Assembly: GCA_023362775.1 (NCBI GenBank)
Contig: JALMGJ010000011.1
Coordinates: 25,281,501-25,345,500, forward strand
Length of the DNA: 64,000 bases
Direction: 5' to 3'
DNA from: Charina bottae
Lineage: Eukaryota > Chordata > Lepidosauria > Squamata > Charinaidae
Below the pieces are notes generated by a model, which saw only the letters and a program-made list of their open reading frames with translations, did no database searches and was not told the origin of the DNA. Below are positions 1 through 13,000 of the stretch, one piece after another. The translations under genes were made by a program, and so were the position numbers. Positions within the stretch are counted from its first letter, which is position 1; each line of letters starts with the position of its first letter.

Positions 1-1190
1 AGCGGAGAGAGTCCACTGATGTGATTAAGAAGGAAGAGGAATTAACTCCTAGTGTGCCAATGATGCAGGATGCTACAGTTTTGCACAGATCTGAGAGAGT
101 TAACAAGGGCATACCACCTCAACGTTACACACCAGGTGATGTAAAAGTGTGTTTTATTGATTATGAACCTCGTAGTTACAGGAACGTATTGGAGTTGCCA
201 CAACACGAGCAGAGTAGATGGAAAGCTGCTATGGATGTGGAAATTAAAGCCATTAATTCTCATAAGGTTTTTAAATCTACTAGGCTGCCTGAGGGGCATA
301 GAGCAGTAGGCTGTAGATGGGTGTATAAGAGGAAAACCTTAGTGAATGGTGATATTCAGTATAAGGCTAGGTTGGTAGCACAAGGATTTTCCCAGATAAA
401 GAATCAGACTTATGATGGAAGTTTTTGCACCAACGCTAAGAGGGGAGACATTTAGGTTTGCCTTAGCAATGGCAGCAGCTGGGAATTGTGTAGTACAGCA
501 TTATGATATCACAACAGCATATTTGCATGCTGATTTGAATGAAGAGATCTATATGATTGAAGCCCCAGGGTATGAATCAAATATTGCAGGAATTACAAAG
601 AATGGGATTCAAGTGTAGTATAGCTGACCCATGTCTGTATGTAAAGCAATGTGAAAATGAACAGATTTTGCTTTTGATTTTTGTAGACGATTTATGTTTT
701 ATAGCGAAAGATCAAAGCAGGGTAATTTTATTTACTGAAAATCTGAAACAATATTTTGATGTCAAAGATCTGGGAGAAATTAAGAATTACCTAGGCGTGG
801 GTATTCAGAAGGTTGATGGGGGTTATGTTCTAGAGCAGCGGAAGAAAATTGAAGCACTGCTAAGAGAGAACAATATGGAACATTGCAAGGAAGTTTCAAC
901 CCCGATGACAACAGATTTTGTTAAAACAGAGACTGGAGATGATGACCAAACTTCATGTGATCAAGAATATGTGATCAGTCAATAATTGGAAGTTTATTGT
1001 ATTGTATTGTATTGATTTGCAATACTGTCCATCTGAATGTAATGTAGCAGATGTGATGACAAAGCCTCTAAGCAGAGATAGACATAGGATGTGTATATCT
1101 CAAATGTGTATGTCTTCTATTCTGTACAATTGAATGTAATATCAATTGTAAATTGAAGGGGTGTTGGGGTTTGATAAACCCAGGAATTTA
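1..1190 (+). mobile_element. Ty1/copia retrotransposon, truncated copy (RT part, remnant RNase H, start of 3' LTR)
   Basis: Bases 1-1147 are closely similar to 39017-40046 of the full-length copia at 36491-40502. Frame pieces encode the N-terminal RT region (KARLVAQGFSQ) and the LLLIFVDDL catalytic block. The frame is broken: an extra G near 415-420 shifts it, the KALYGLKQAG block between about 590 and 610 is missing, and nearly all of RNase H is missing between VISQ and LQYCPSE. The 3' LTR starts at 1148 after a purine tract and keeps only about 30 bp before joining unrelated duplicated sequence. The 5' part lies outside the window. This is a dead copy. Confidence 0.9.
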
Positions 1191-2400
1191 CTGTTACTGT
1201 TTTAGCAGGCCGAGTGATTCCAGCTGTTCTATATGCAGACAATGTTGGGATTCTGTCTGTCTTCTAGGTGGGAATGAGAAAGGCATTGAAGGCACAAAAC
1301 TAATCTCCTTCTTTTTGGATGTAACTAACATACAATTCCTAACTGGGAATGCAATCAAGCAGATGCATGCCAGCAACACCTAAGAGTGCTGTCGCAGGCC
1401 TCATTGTCCTTAGTTGCTGGTCCCAATTGCAAAGACTACCTGTGTCTCCTTCCTGAATGCCCAATTCTGTGCTTTTATCTATAGTGTCTGCCTTTCCTCA
1501 TGTTTGGAAAATCTGTATCAATATTCTTTCTTTTTCAGGTTGTGGAAATCTAACAATCCACTAAAGCAGGGGTGGGGAACCTTTTTTCTGCCAAGGGCCA
1601 TTTGGATATTTATAACTGGGGACTGGGGGGTAGGGGGCGGGGTTTCTGGGATTTCTGCAGACCGGGGGCAGGAGTTTGTGGGCGAGAGCCAATCACAAGC
1701 ACTGGGGCGCGGGTTTGTGGGCGGGAGCCAATTGCATGGAAGGGGCGGGGTTTGTGGGCGGTAGCCCCGCTGTCCTTAGGTGGGAGCCCCGTGGGCCTTA
1801 TACAGCCCGCGGGCCTGACGTTGCCCACCCCTGCACTAAAGTATGAACTGGAATAATAGAGATCTAAAAAAAGTTCCATTTTTTAAACATCTAACAGCAG
1901 TAATCATTGGACTCATAGCCAACCCAGCCAGAGACCTGATAATAGATTGGCAAAGGTTCAAAGAGGAGATAAAAGATGTGCATCAACAGTCATGAATAAT
2001 TACATTTTATTACAAAGACCGCTAAAGCCCCCAACTCTACTCTGGCAATAAGGTAATCAATCAGACCCAGCCTGGAGATTGGGGCTCAATCTTGATGTCA
2101 ATTCTAGTTGACATTTTTTGAAAACCAAAATATAGACATTCCTTTCTATATTATGATAAGATGGGCCTTTTTCATATATGACCTCCTCAAAACGCAAGTC
2201 TACCTCTTGTTATCTGCCTTCGACTTTGTTCTTCAGAGTCAGTTTAAACTGAAATATAATACCAAGTAGCATCCTGAATCCAAACAACATTCTTATTTCT
2301 ATATAATTGTGATTTTTATTGCCCACACATTTAAACACAACAATCAAAACCTTAACTAAGAAAATCTACTTTTGAAGAATTTTAACTTTTAAATATCACA
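1191..2400. repeat. Copy 1 of a 1.2-kb duplicated unit (paralog at 17502-18405)
   Basis: Apart from a hAT insertion at 1567-1833, this stretch aligns end to end with 17502-18405. The first part can be read as a decayed LINE-like reverse transcriptase (VLYADNVGILSVF, stop, VGMRKALKA), which suggests but does not prove a transposon origin. The part near 2190-2290 parallels a short signal-peptide-like frame in the paralog, here with a stop codon. No intact coding sequence is seen. Confidence 0.6.
1567..1833. mobile_element. Non-autonomous hAT-type MITE (267 bp)
   Basis: The ends are inverted repeats (CAGGGGTGGGGAAC at the left, GTTGCCCACCCCTG at the right) and the element is flanked by the 8-bp direct repeat CACTAAAG at 1559-1566 and 1834-1841. 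The paralogous unit has a single CACTAAAG at 17850-17857 with no insert, so it is the empty site. An 8-bp duplication and CAGGGGT-type ends are characteristic of hAT elements. It carries no transposase frame; the ORFs across it are chance. Confidence 0.85.
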
Positions 2401-2857
2401 TTAATTTTATATATCTTTATTTCTGACTGGTGTCCTTATGGGTGTAATAGATATAGACTGAGCTCCCTTTTTAAGTTCTTAGTCATCAGAGAAGTGAGAC
2501 GCAAGACTGAAAACAGGGAAGGCACTCGGTTAGCTATTTTGTATATCTTAGAGGACTACTGAGGACTACTGAGTTTTGATTATGGTGCAAGGATGAGTTG
2601 AGCCTAGGGTCCTAAGATACAAGATGATTATCCTTTCCTTCTGCCACAGTTCTGGGTGAGTCTGAAACAAGGATTTCTACTATTTTTAAAATCCTGTCCA
2701 AAAATAATCCCTGCTCTGTCAACAGCAGAGAGTGAGAGAGAGAGAGAGAGAAAGAGAGAAACAACCTCCCAAAATTGGATTTGACCATATCTAGAACAGT
2801 AATGTTAGAATAACTTTCTCCAATTTTTTGTTTATGACTGGGAATTCTGCTAGGTGT
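2401..2857. other. Non-coding spacer
   Basis: No gene is recognised. A short GA-rich run lies at 2729-2758. The rest is AT-rich unique-looking sequence. Confidence 0.5.
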
Positions 2858-3331
2858 GTTGCTGTTTATTCGTTCAGTCGCTTCCGATTCTTCGTGACTT
2901 CATGGACCAGCCCACGCCAGAGCTTCCTGTCAACCATCAACATCCCCAGCTCCCCAAGGTCGAGTCCTTCACCTCCAGAATATCATCCATCCATCTTTCC
3001 CTTGGTTGGCCCCTCTTCCTTTTGCCTTCCACTTTCCCAAGCATCAGATTCTTCTCCAGGGTATCCTGTCTTCTCATTATGTGGCCAAAGTACTTCAGTT
3101 TTGCCTTTATTAACATTCCCTCAAGTGAGCAGTCTGGCTTTATTTCCTGCAGTATGGACTGGTTTGATCTTCTTGCAGTCCAAGGCACGCTCAGAATTTT
3201 CCTCCAACATCACAGTTCAAAAGCATCTATCTTCCTTCGCTCAGCCTTCCTTATGGTCTAGCTCTCGCAGCCATAGGTTACTACAGGGAATACCATTGCT
3301 TTAAGTATGCGGACCTTTATTGTCTGCTAGG
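2858..3331 (-). mobile_element. RTE/BovB-type LINE 3' end relic
   Basis: The minus strand encodes the C-terminal tail of an RTE-clade ORF: PWTARRSNQSILQEIKPDC, then YFGHIMRRQDTLEKNLMLGK and a GRK-rich stretch ending in RERWMDDI. The same protein tail is better preserved at 61381-62031. The 3' end is at 2858. The frame is interrupted and the element is 5'-truncated, as most BovB copies are. Confidence 0.8.
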
Positions 3332-3814
3332 TGTAGTTTCTACATAACTGGAGGGTACCATGTTGGGCAAGGATGGTCTAAGTATTTCCAGCATCCTCTT
3401 TTTGCTGTTAGATATTTCAAGTGTACAGGTCTTCTTTCTAACTAAGTTGGAGAGAAAAGTTCATTCAGAGTGGAAGAAAACATGTTTTCTCATTTACTGT
3501 GGGGATTGAAGGAGAAAGTATTGTAACCTTCAATTATCCCAAGACTGGTAATTAATGCTTCTCTTGGTTCAATCTCCTTTGGATTTTCATTTTCCAAGTA
3601 CAAAAGAAAGTGAACCATTTTTAAATACACAAATATCTATTTGAAGTGAAGAAAGAATGGATACATATTGGATCTTTCAGATTGATTTCTGATAGGTTCC
3701 TCTTTTCTAAGGCCCACACCTATGAGCTCTTTTTTTATCACAAGAGGTTTAATTAAGTTTCTGTCAATTAAATAAGAATCCCAGTGTAGAAGAAAGATTT
3801 GACTTGCACTGAAA
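3332..3814. other. 5' flank of V2R-A, non-coding
   Basis: About 480 bp of AT-rich sequence upstream of the V2R-A start codon. I see no convincing TATA box or other promoter element that can be assigned by eye. Confidence 0.4.
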
Positions 3815-4032
3815 ATGGTGCTTCTAGTACCTTTGCTGGTAGCCCTGTTCTCTCCTAAAGCATGCAAGGCTTATATTGTGAATTGTAAAATCCATATGCC
3901 TCATAAGCCACAGCATACGTATCATGAATCGGGAGACATTATAATTGGTGGCATAGCAACTCTTGGATCTTTCTTGGACAATGTTATAAGTTTCAGTGAA
4001 GAGCCCCCACCATCATTGCATGAAGACCTGGT
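3815..4032 (+). CDS. V2R-A exon 1
   Basis: It starts at ATG with a hydrophobic signal peptide ([19 protein letters not shown]), then a conserved [12 protein letters not shown] segment of the ligand domain, and ends EDL in phase 2 at a GTAAGA donor. It is 218 bp, the same as exon 1 of V2R-B. Confidence 0.9.
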
Positions 4033-7000
4033 GTAAGAACTTTTACTTTCCTATATTTTCTTAGAAGATTTAGCTGCCCTAAAGCTGCAGCCTAAAGAAG
4101 GATTAATTAGCTTAATGTAGAAAATACTCCTAGAATCATAGATACTGTAGTAATGGAGCTCCTTCTTCCCGACACTGTGGGCAGTGAATGTGCCACATCT
4201 TAGACTGGGTAAACTCTGAGTGCGTTGTGGAGCTAAGTAAGGCTTAATTCTAAGTAATGTGATATGATCTTCCTATTTGTCTAATTACATTTTCAGAGTC
4301 TTCTAATTATTCATGTTTTCTTTCACTTCTTCTGTATTGCACCAATTTATCTCAGCCTCATCTGATATCTCACTTTCTGATTTAATTCCTGTACCTTTTA
4401 TTTCTTCACTCAATAGATTTGCATTTTTTATATGAAGGACCTGTTTCATCTTCTACATGTGCCAGTCGCTTCCTTTTTTCTTTTTGTGGACCATATTTGA
4501 CCATATTTGAGGTACAACAAATAATGAAACATGTGAAGGTCCCACTTTTCTTTTTATTATGTTTTAATTCTTTTTTAAAAATTTATTATCTTGTTCTAAA
4601 TCTTAATACATTATGTTGTTTTGATGCAGTAATATTTATATAGTATTGATTTAAGATTATTAACACTCTAATGTTTAGAGACACTAACCCACACTAACCA
4701 AGTGCTCCACTACCCTACCTCACACAAGAGGAGCTGTGTAAGAACACTATTCAGACGAGCACAAACACACTGCAGCAACCCAGAACACCAGAAAAAGGAA
4801 ACAGACCACTTATATAGCATCTTCCAGCAAAATGGATATCCACGCAACTTTATCAAAAAGTGCCTGACCACTCAACCCAACACAGCAAAACCAACAGAAG
4901 CTATGAAAAGGATTACACTGCCATACATCAGAAAAATCTCAGAAACTACTAATAGACTGTTACAACCACACGGCATCACTGTACCACACAAACCAACCAA
5001 AACCCCTCAGAACATCGTAAGTAAACCAAAAGACCCAGTAGCCCAAGAAGAAAAAACAGGAGTTATCTACAACATACAGTGTAAGGACTGTAACAGCCAC
5101 TATGTAGGACAGACTGGCAGAAGACTAGCAGAACGCATCCATGAACACCAACTAGCAGTCAGAAGACATGATGAAAACTCCTTAATCTCACAACACATGG
5201 ACAGACTTAACCATACTTTCAACTGGGAAACTGTGAGCATATTAAACCAAGCCAAATCCAAAAATGCTAGAGAATTCCTGGAAGCTTGGCACTCGGACAA
5301 AGCAGCCATCAACAGACACATAGAGGTAAACAACATTTACATACCATTCATAAGAGACAATAGAAAAGCCAGAAGACCAGAACACCTTTTGGCCAGCAAT
5401 CAACAACAAAATATGCAAAGATTAACAGCAAGATTAGCAGCAGAGGAGCAATCAAACAACACAATAGACCCTAATCAAGGAACTATTAACTCAGTCTATC
5501 AACCAAACAGCACACAACAACCCAATCAAGGTACTACCAAGGAGAGTACAACACCCCCACCAACACAGGCAGGACAAGCCAGGGTATATAAACAGAGAGC
5601 AAGTTCCATTCCCTTTTCGCACTGAAGATGTTGCCTAGCCTGGCAATGAAACGTCTTCAAGAAAACAACAAGGCTCAGAGAGCACCAAGGACTCCACAAT
5701 GTTTAGAGAGCTTAGACTGTTAAGGATAAAATAAAAAGAGTTATTATATCAATATTAATTTCAATTTAGGATATCAGTGTCAATGAGTGTAAGATTATTT
5801 GACTTTTTCATCCAGAACTATGTTTTTTAAAAAACCCACTACAGATTTCATCAAAGTATTTGTTGTTTATTGTTGTACAATAAAGGTTTCATTTTTAAGC
5901 TGATTATTTAGTATTAATGTCTCAATTGTTTTGTTACTTAAGGTTTTTAACATATTGATAAAAGAAGAAAGATAAATAAAGCAAGCTTGATAACAATTTA
6001 TATACCAAAAAAAAATAATAAGGGAAAAAGAAAAATTGAAAAGAGAAAAACTCTTGCGTTTCTAACTTCTCCCTTTTTGTCCATCTGCGAATCTACAATG
6101 TTTATTAACATTTGAGCCCCCTTAGAAGCCAGACTATAAATGATTATTTTGCCATCCTGCATGATGTATTGTCTGCATGAGAACCATTCTTGCTTGAATT
6201 TTGTTAAACTTCTGTTGTGAATATATGCACTATAAATTGTGATGTTTCTTGTTGACATTTTTTCCCTGAAAATATACCTAGTAAGAAAAGGTGTGGTTTC
6301 ATTTCAAATTTAAATTCCAGAATTTCCTGTGTTGTCCTATGTATATCTTTACAGTACTTTGGGGTTTTTTTTTCATGTCCAGCACATGTGCTAAAACTTT
6401 CCATCTATTTCATGGCAGTTCCAACATTTATTATTGTATGATTTGTCTATATTATTGAGGGTGCAGTATTCCATCTGTAAAATATTTTAAGGTTCCACTT
6501 TTCTAAAACCCAGGGTTGCATCCAGACTGAATAATATTAAAAATGAATCCAAGGAAGGAAATTGGGCTACAAGTTTATCGCAAAAACTTTAAACCCTCTT
6601 GATTTAATTATCTTCAGTACTGGAATCATTCGAGACCTTTTTAAATTCCCTCAGTATTAACTTCAATCTTTCTTTTTTTCTCAGTTTTCTAAAAACTACC
6701 TTGTATTCAAGACTCTAAATTTATAGAGCTTCTTTTCATAAAGTAGATCTCTGATTCATCTCTTCCTACTGGGATTAATTCTGAAGCAATTTTCTTTTTC
6801 CAATTTGATGATCAATTTTCAATGTGAGGATAGAACTTGGTTCTATTCATAAACGAAATCCGTACTTAGCCATGAGTTATGGCCCCACCACCTATAATCA
6901 CTTTTGGATTGGGTTTATGTTAAGCAATATTGAGAAGCAATTTTAAAATATGAGCACACCATCTAAGGTGCTTTGTTCAACCTTATAGACAACCTTAATG

Positions 7001-10000
7001 GTAACAACCAAAAAGGTGTGGCTTAATGTGTAAAACTACTATCTCTGAAATTCTTCTCTTTCTAAATATATCATTATATTCACCTTTGATGTGCTTTGTC
7101 TATTAATGAGTGACATATATCTTTCTGCATGATTAATTTTGAATGTAAGACAAACCATGTTTTGATTCTTTCTTTTGAGAATGAATGTTGTTGTACATTC
7201 ACATTTATTTCTAAGAAGATGCTCTCTGATTTCCTAAAATACTAGGCTGTAAAGTACAGAATTTAACATTAGAAAATAAGAATGTATTGGAATGAAGTTA
7301 TATTTATCTTTTTAAAAATAACATTCATTCCTCTTTTTACTTTATTGTATGTACATGCTACCTTTCACAGGATGCATTTATACAAAATACAGTAGTTGAG
7401 GATCTTCTCTTTTACACTCACATCCATTTCTTCAGAGATACCATATTACCTAAGAGACTAGATTGTAATATAATAAATTATATAATGGTAAATAATGTAT
7501 AAGAATATTATTATACTGATGCCTCTTCTTGATTTATTTAATTTATAAATTTAATTTATTTAGCCATAGAATTGTAGAGGTCTTTCAGGAAATCAAACAA
7601 TGAGGCATAAACCATCTATCACATCAAAGCCGTCAAGAAATAAGTAATGGATCCGATCTTTTTAATATTTAAATTGTATGCTCTAGAGTCTGCAATCTTT
7701 TCTAACTGATACTTTTTATCAAGGGAATAGAGAATTAACTTTTTATATTTCTCATTTCTGCTCTAGGAGTATTGTCTCACTCAGGAAATCTAATCACTTT
7801 CAGAAAGTTAAATATTATAAAATTACAGTTATAAGAAAGAGGCACATTAAGCTTGGTTTTGCTTCTTTTGCTTTCCTTTCATGAAAGCTATAAATATTTT
7901 TACATAGAGTTTATTTTCTATCGTAGTTTACTGCCTAAGAATTACCAACACATCATGGCCTTGGTATTTGCAGTGAAGGAGATCAATGAAAACCCTCATC
8001 TCTTACCCAACGTCACCTTGGGTTTCCACATCTATGACAGTCACTTCAGCGCCCAGAAGACCTACCATGCCACAATGTTACTGCTTTACAACCTGAAGCG
8101 CTTTGTTCCTAACTACATCTGTGGCATTCAGAATCATCTGACTGCAGTGATTGGGGGACTGGACTCCAAAACCTCAATTGAAATTGCAAGTATCTTGGAT
8201 AACTACAAGGTTCCACAGGTAGAGTATATCAGCCTCAGATTATGTCTAACTATTGGAGCACAATATCATTTCTTACTTTTCTAGTTGTTCAAGATTTTTT
8301 TAAAATCTGTAAATCAGAGAATGCAAATGGAATTTTTATTAACAGTATTTCCACATGATATGTGTTTCCACATTACTTTATTTTTAAAAAAGCTTAAGGC
8401 AATTTATAGTATTTTTAGCCGAAAGGAAGCAAGTGTAAATAATAGTACGAATGAAAAACATTGATTATGATTTACTGAAGTGTAATGATTTAATCTTGTG
8501 CAGCATCTGGTGTACCATCTCAAAGTCTAAGATAAGGTAGTTGAATAAGGTTTGTTCTCTAGACATGATCTGTTAGACGATATGAAAGCCAAAGGGAGAG
8601 AGAAGAAGAGAATACTTACTGCCTTTTCCTCTAGAGAAAGAGAAGGAGGCAAAACTAATGAACAAATGAAAAAGGAACACAGAGGTACAGGAAACTGAAT
8701 GGCTGTTTCTTTGAAATTATTTATATTTGCAGATTTCTAAATTAAGCTGAGTATAATGCATATATTCCTAAATTGGGAGATCATCTAGCTTTAAAGTAAA
8801 TGTATCTTCCCATCCATTCATATTAATCAAGGGCATTTCTTTAAACCTCATTTAACCATCTTCTTCAATTAGAAACATGGTGAAAGGTATGACAACACAC
8901 TTTCATCATGTGTTTTTTCTAACTACACCATCACCATTTTCCTGATACACTGCTTAAAATAATGAAATTGTACATGGGTGTCATAATTTTCCATATAAGA
9001 ATACCTTTCATTAATTCTTCACACCCATACCACTATACTGTAGTAATATGAAGATCTCCTTGAAGTTGATCCATCTATCTTTCTTGGCAACAAGATTGAT
9101 GTGTTTCTCCTTTCCTGTCTCCTGTTTTCCATTTCCCCTTCCAGCCTACATCCCTGGGATTTTATTAACGGTCTTAAATGAATCATTAAAAAAAATATTT
9201 TAAATACAAATATGTAAATGTTTTGAAAATTGTCCTTTTTTAATTTTAAAACCATAGTGTAGAAGTGAAACAAGAGAATTGATGCAATTCAAATGAGAAT
9301 TTAGTAGATTAATGTATTCCATTACTTTAGTGCTGCGTTTAAGTGTGAATTGATGACTTTAAATTCCACCTTCATCCCTCTCTAGGTTTCACTTAAGTAA
9401 TTTTTGGTTTATTACTTCCTTTCGGGAGATATTTCCGCAATAAATTTTCACATAATCATATTTGTATCCTTAAAACTGTAGAGAAAAATATTCATTTATG
9501 CTATGTTTGTCTAGGGTTGTACTCACCACCTGTCTGTCTACCTTGCAGCTGCTTGTCCTCTCCTCTTTCCTTCCATCTTTCCCAGCATTGGAACCTTCTC
9601 CAGAGATCTAGGTCTTCACATAATGTGTCCAAAGTAGGATAGTTTGAGCCTGGTCATTTGTGCCTCGAGTGAGAAGTCTGGGTGAATTTGTTTGATGTAT
9701 ATAAAATAATTTATACGCCATCTGATTCCATAGCTTCTGAGAAAGCCACATGAAAGCATTTCATAAATACCATAGAAAAAAAATCATGAACATTGTTAAA
9801 ACAGCACTGAGGGCAAGTACTTCAGAGCCCCCAAATCTGTTGAAATAGCAGCATCTTTATAGTCTTCCTGAACTGATAACTTAGTTTACCCTTTCTCTAT
9901 TTTATTAATAACAAATAGTCTTTATTACAGTCACTGACCAGTACTATATACTGTGCAGTTTGACAACTAAAATTATAAATTTCAAGTAAAAATATTAACT

Positions 10001-13000
10001 TTAATAAAATAGCAGTAAATACAATACAAACTATATGCTAATAGGGAGACTACAAAAAAACATACAAGAGACCAGGAAGTAAAATATTTATCAACATTTA
10101 TTTATTTATTTTATTTCTCTTCTATCCTGCCATTATTATTTTTATAAATAACTCAAGGTGGCAAACATACATAATACTCCTTCCTCCTCCTATTTTCCCC
10201 ACAACAACAAGCCTGTGAGGTGACTTGGGCTGAAAGAGAGTGAGTGGCCCAAGGTCACCCAGCCAGCTTTCATGCCTAAGGCAGGACTGGAAATCACAGT
10301 CTCCTGGTTTCTAGCCCAGAGCCTCAACCACTAGACCAAACTGGCTCTATATAGGTGGTATGTATGTATGTACGTACGTACGTACGTACGTACGTACGTA
10401 TGTATATATGTATATATGTGTGTGTGTGTGTTAAGTGCAAGCCATAAATGACCAAAGCTATGGTAAGTAGTGGAGGTCAATGTCTATAGGCTCATTTGGT
10501 GACAACCATGGCAAATATAAGATTGCAACTTGAAATCTAACAGGAGTAAATAATAAATAATATGAATTAAAAATAAAATGAAAGAAAAGCAAAGGTTTTT
10601 TATGTGCCAATGAAAGGCAGTCTGACCTTATAGAGTGGCGCTAATGTGTACATGCAGAGCAGAAAAGGTGTAGCTTGTTAAATAAAGGGGATGCAAATAT
10701 AAATTAGTATTGTGTAGGTTCTTGGTGCATATGAAAATTAGAATCCATAGGTTGGAGATACAGTAGTTGCATGTTATGCTACATTAATGGTGATCATAGG
10801 GAAACAAGAGATGAGCTTCAGGGAAAATTATGCAATACTCTGAATAAAAGTGATCCAGGATGAAAAATTCTATTAAATGACATTAATTTTATATCTGAAT
10901 TGTTTAAAGAGACATGCAGTGTTTACAAACAGAAAAGTAGATTTTAATTTTAAAAAATAAATACACAAAGAAATAAAGAAATATATATTTCTTCAGTTTC
11001 ATATGGTCATTGTAAACAGTGATTTCTAAAAATTAATAAAAATATTTAAAAATTATTAAACTTGGGCAAGTTCCACACTCAGACCTAAACCAATTGCAAG
11101 GTCATAGTCCAAAAACATTATCTTGGATCAGTCCTATTGGATTAGCAGCAGATAATACATTGGAATGATGTCTATGTTTATTTGGTTTAACAAATGAAAT
11201 TCAGGGAAAACCGGAAATAACTAATTACATGCAAATGTTCCCCCTCCTCCTCTCCCTCTCCCTATCCCTCTCCTTCTTCTTTGTACCCTTAAACCTACTT
11301 TAGCTCGTCTATGGCTCTGCTCCAGTCATGAATTATAAAACCCCAGGCCTTTCCTTCTTCCAAATGAGCCCTATGGAGAGACTTCAGTATGAAGGGATTC
11401 TATCTTTGCTTCTCCATTTCAACTGGACATGGATTGGGGTTGTTGTGATGGATAATGATAATGGAGAAAGATTTCTAGATACGATCATTCCATTATTTTC
11501 TAAGCATGGCATTTGCTTTACACTGACAGAGAGAATTGCCAATATAGAGTCAGTTAACGAATTGTCTTCTGTATTTGAACAAGGTGCAAAAATACATGAT
11601 AAAATCATGGAGAGCAAAAGCAATGTTATGATTTTCTATGGAGAGTCCAATGCCTTGGTTTTCCTGAGATGGTTGCCATATATATCAAAAAAAGAACATG
11701 ATACAGATGCATCAAAAGGGAAGGTATGGATATTGACATCTCAAGCAGAACTTGTATCAAATGCCTATCAAAAGGATTGGGATATACAAATAATCCATGG
11801 TGCTCTGTCCTTCACAATTCACACCAACAGCCCACCAGGATTTAAACCTTTTCTTGAAAGCAGAAATCCTCTTAACCCAAAAGGCGATGGCTTTATCATA
11901 GACGTCTGGCAACAGGCCTTCAGTTGTGTATTTGAAACGTCAGTGGTTGACAAGGTGGTTGGAGATCTCTGCACTGGGAGAGAGCATATGGAAAACCTTC
12001 CTAAAATTGTTTTTGAAATGGGCATGATTGGTCACAGTTACAGCATCTATAATTCTGTCTATGCTGTCGCCTATGCTTTACATACCATGTTGTCATCTCG
12101 ATTTAGACATAGAACAAGAGTAGATGAAGCGAGCTTGAACGCTCACAATCAAGTCACCTGGCAGGTAAATGGGGAGAACATCCTCAGGTAATCAGGAACT
12201 GTAGAAAAGAGTATAAAGGAAATTGAAAAAACATCATTCATTCCATTTCCATCATACTTTTACACCAACAGTAATGATGCAAAATGTTGTTTCAGTCATG
12301 CAATTAGTTCCAGATTGTTCCTCCGGCATCGACACTTTCCCCCCCAAAAATACAACTGTATCTTCCTAACCTCTGTCTTTGCCTTTTCATTCTAGGTGCA
12401 TCACTTCCTGAAAGGTCTTTCATTTAATAATAGTGCTGGGGATGAGGTTTCTCTGGATTCCAATGGAGAATTACTAACAGGTCTGGATGTAATGAACTGG
12501 ATTGTTTTTTCAAACCAATCTTTTGGTAGAGTGAAAGTTGGGAAGGTAGATTCCGGAATTTCCACAGACCAGACTTTCACCATTAATATAGATGCCATTA
12601 CTTGGCACAGCTGGTTTAACCAGGTAAGATTGAAAAGCAAGGCATTTTGGAAAGCTACTCTTTTTACACCAGCCATGAAGTCCTTTATCACATGCAAATA
12701 ATACTAACAGTAGTAATAATAATAGTAATAATAATAGTAATAACACTAATAATTCTGGTAAGATAAGGCTTCACAATTGTCTTCACCATTTCTGGTTCTT
12801 ATGAATGTATAACTTTACATCTGTACTGTAAAACTTTATTTTTATTCTATTTACGGTCTTTCAGAGTAAAGATGTCATTTCCAGAGCATTAACCATGATG
12901 ACATATTACTTCCATCTAAGAATAACAGATCATTAGTCATGACATGGCAGAACTATACAGATGGCAAAGGCTGCCAACAGTTCTACTTAAGCCAGTGGGA

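Larger units (their letters stand above)
4670..5709 (+). mobile_element. Penelope-like element, 5'-truncated, with 12-bp target duplication
   Basis: The element body (4682-5697) is flanked by the direct repeat AATGTTTAGAGA at 4670-4681 and 5698-5709. It keeps the end of the RT region and a GIY-YIG endonuclease; the RT core is missing. It lies in intron 1 of V2R-A in the sense direction. A related copy occurs on the minus strand at 18408-20778. Confidence 0.88.

Noticed and set aside
4702..5625. Host gene with GIY-YIG nuclease
   Set aside because: It is bounded by a 12-bp target duplication and is repeated elsewhere in the window; Penelope-like element.
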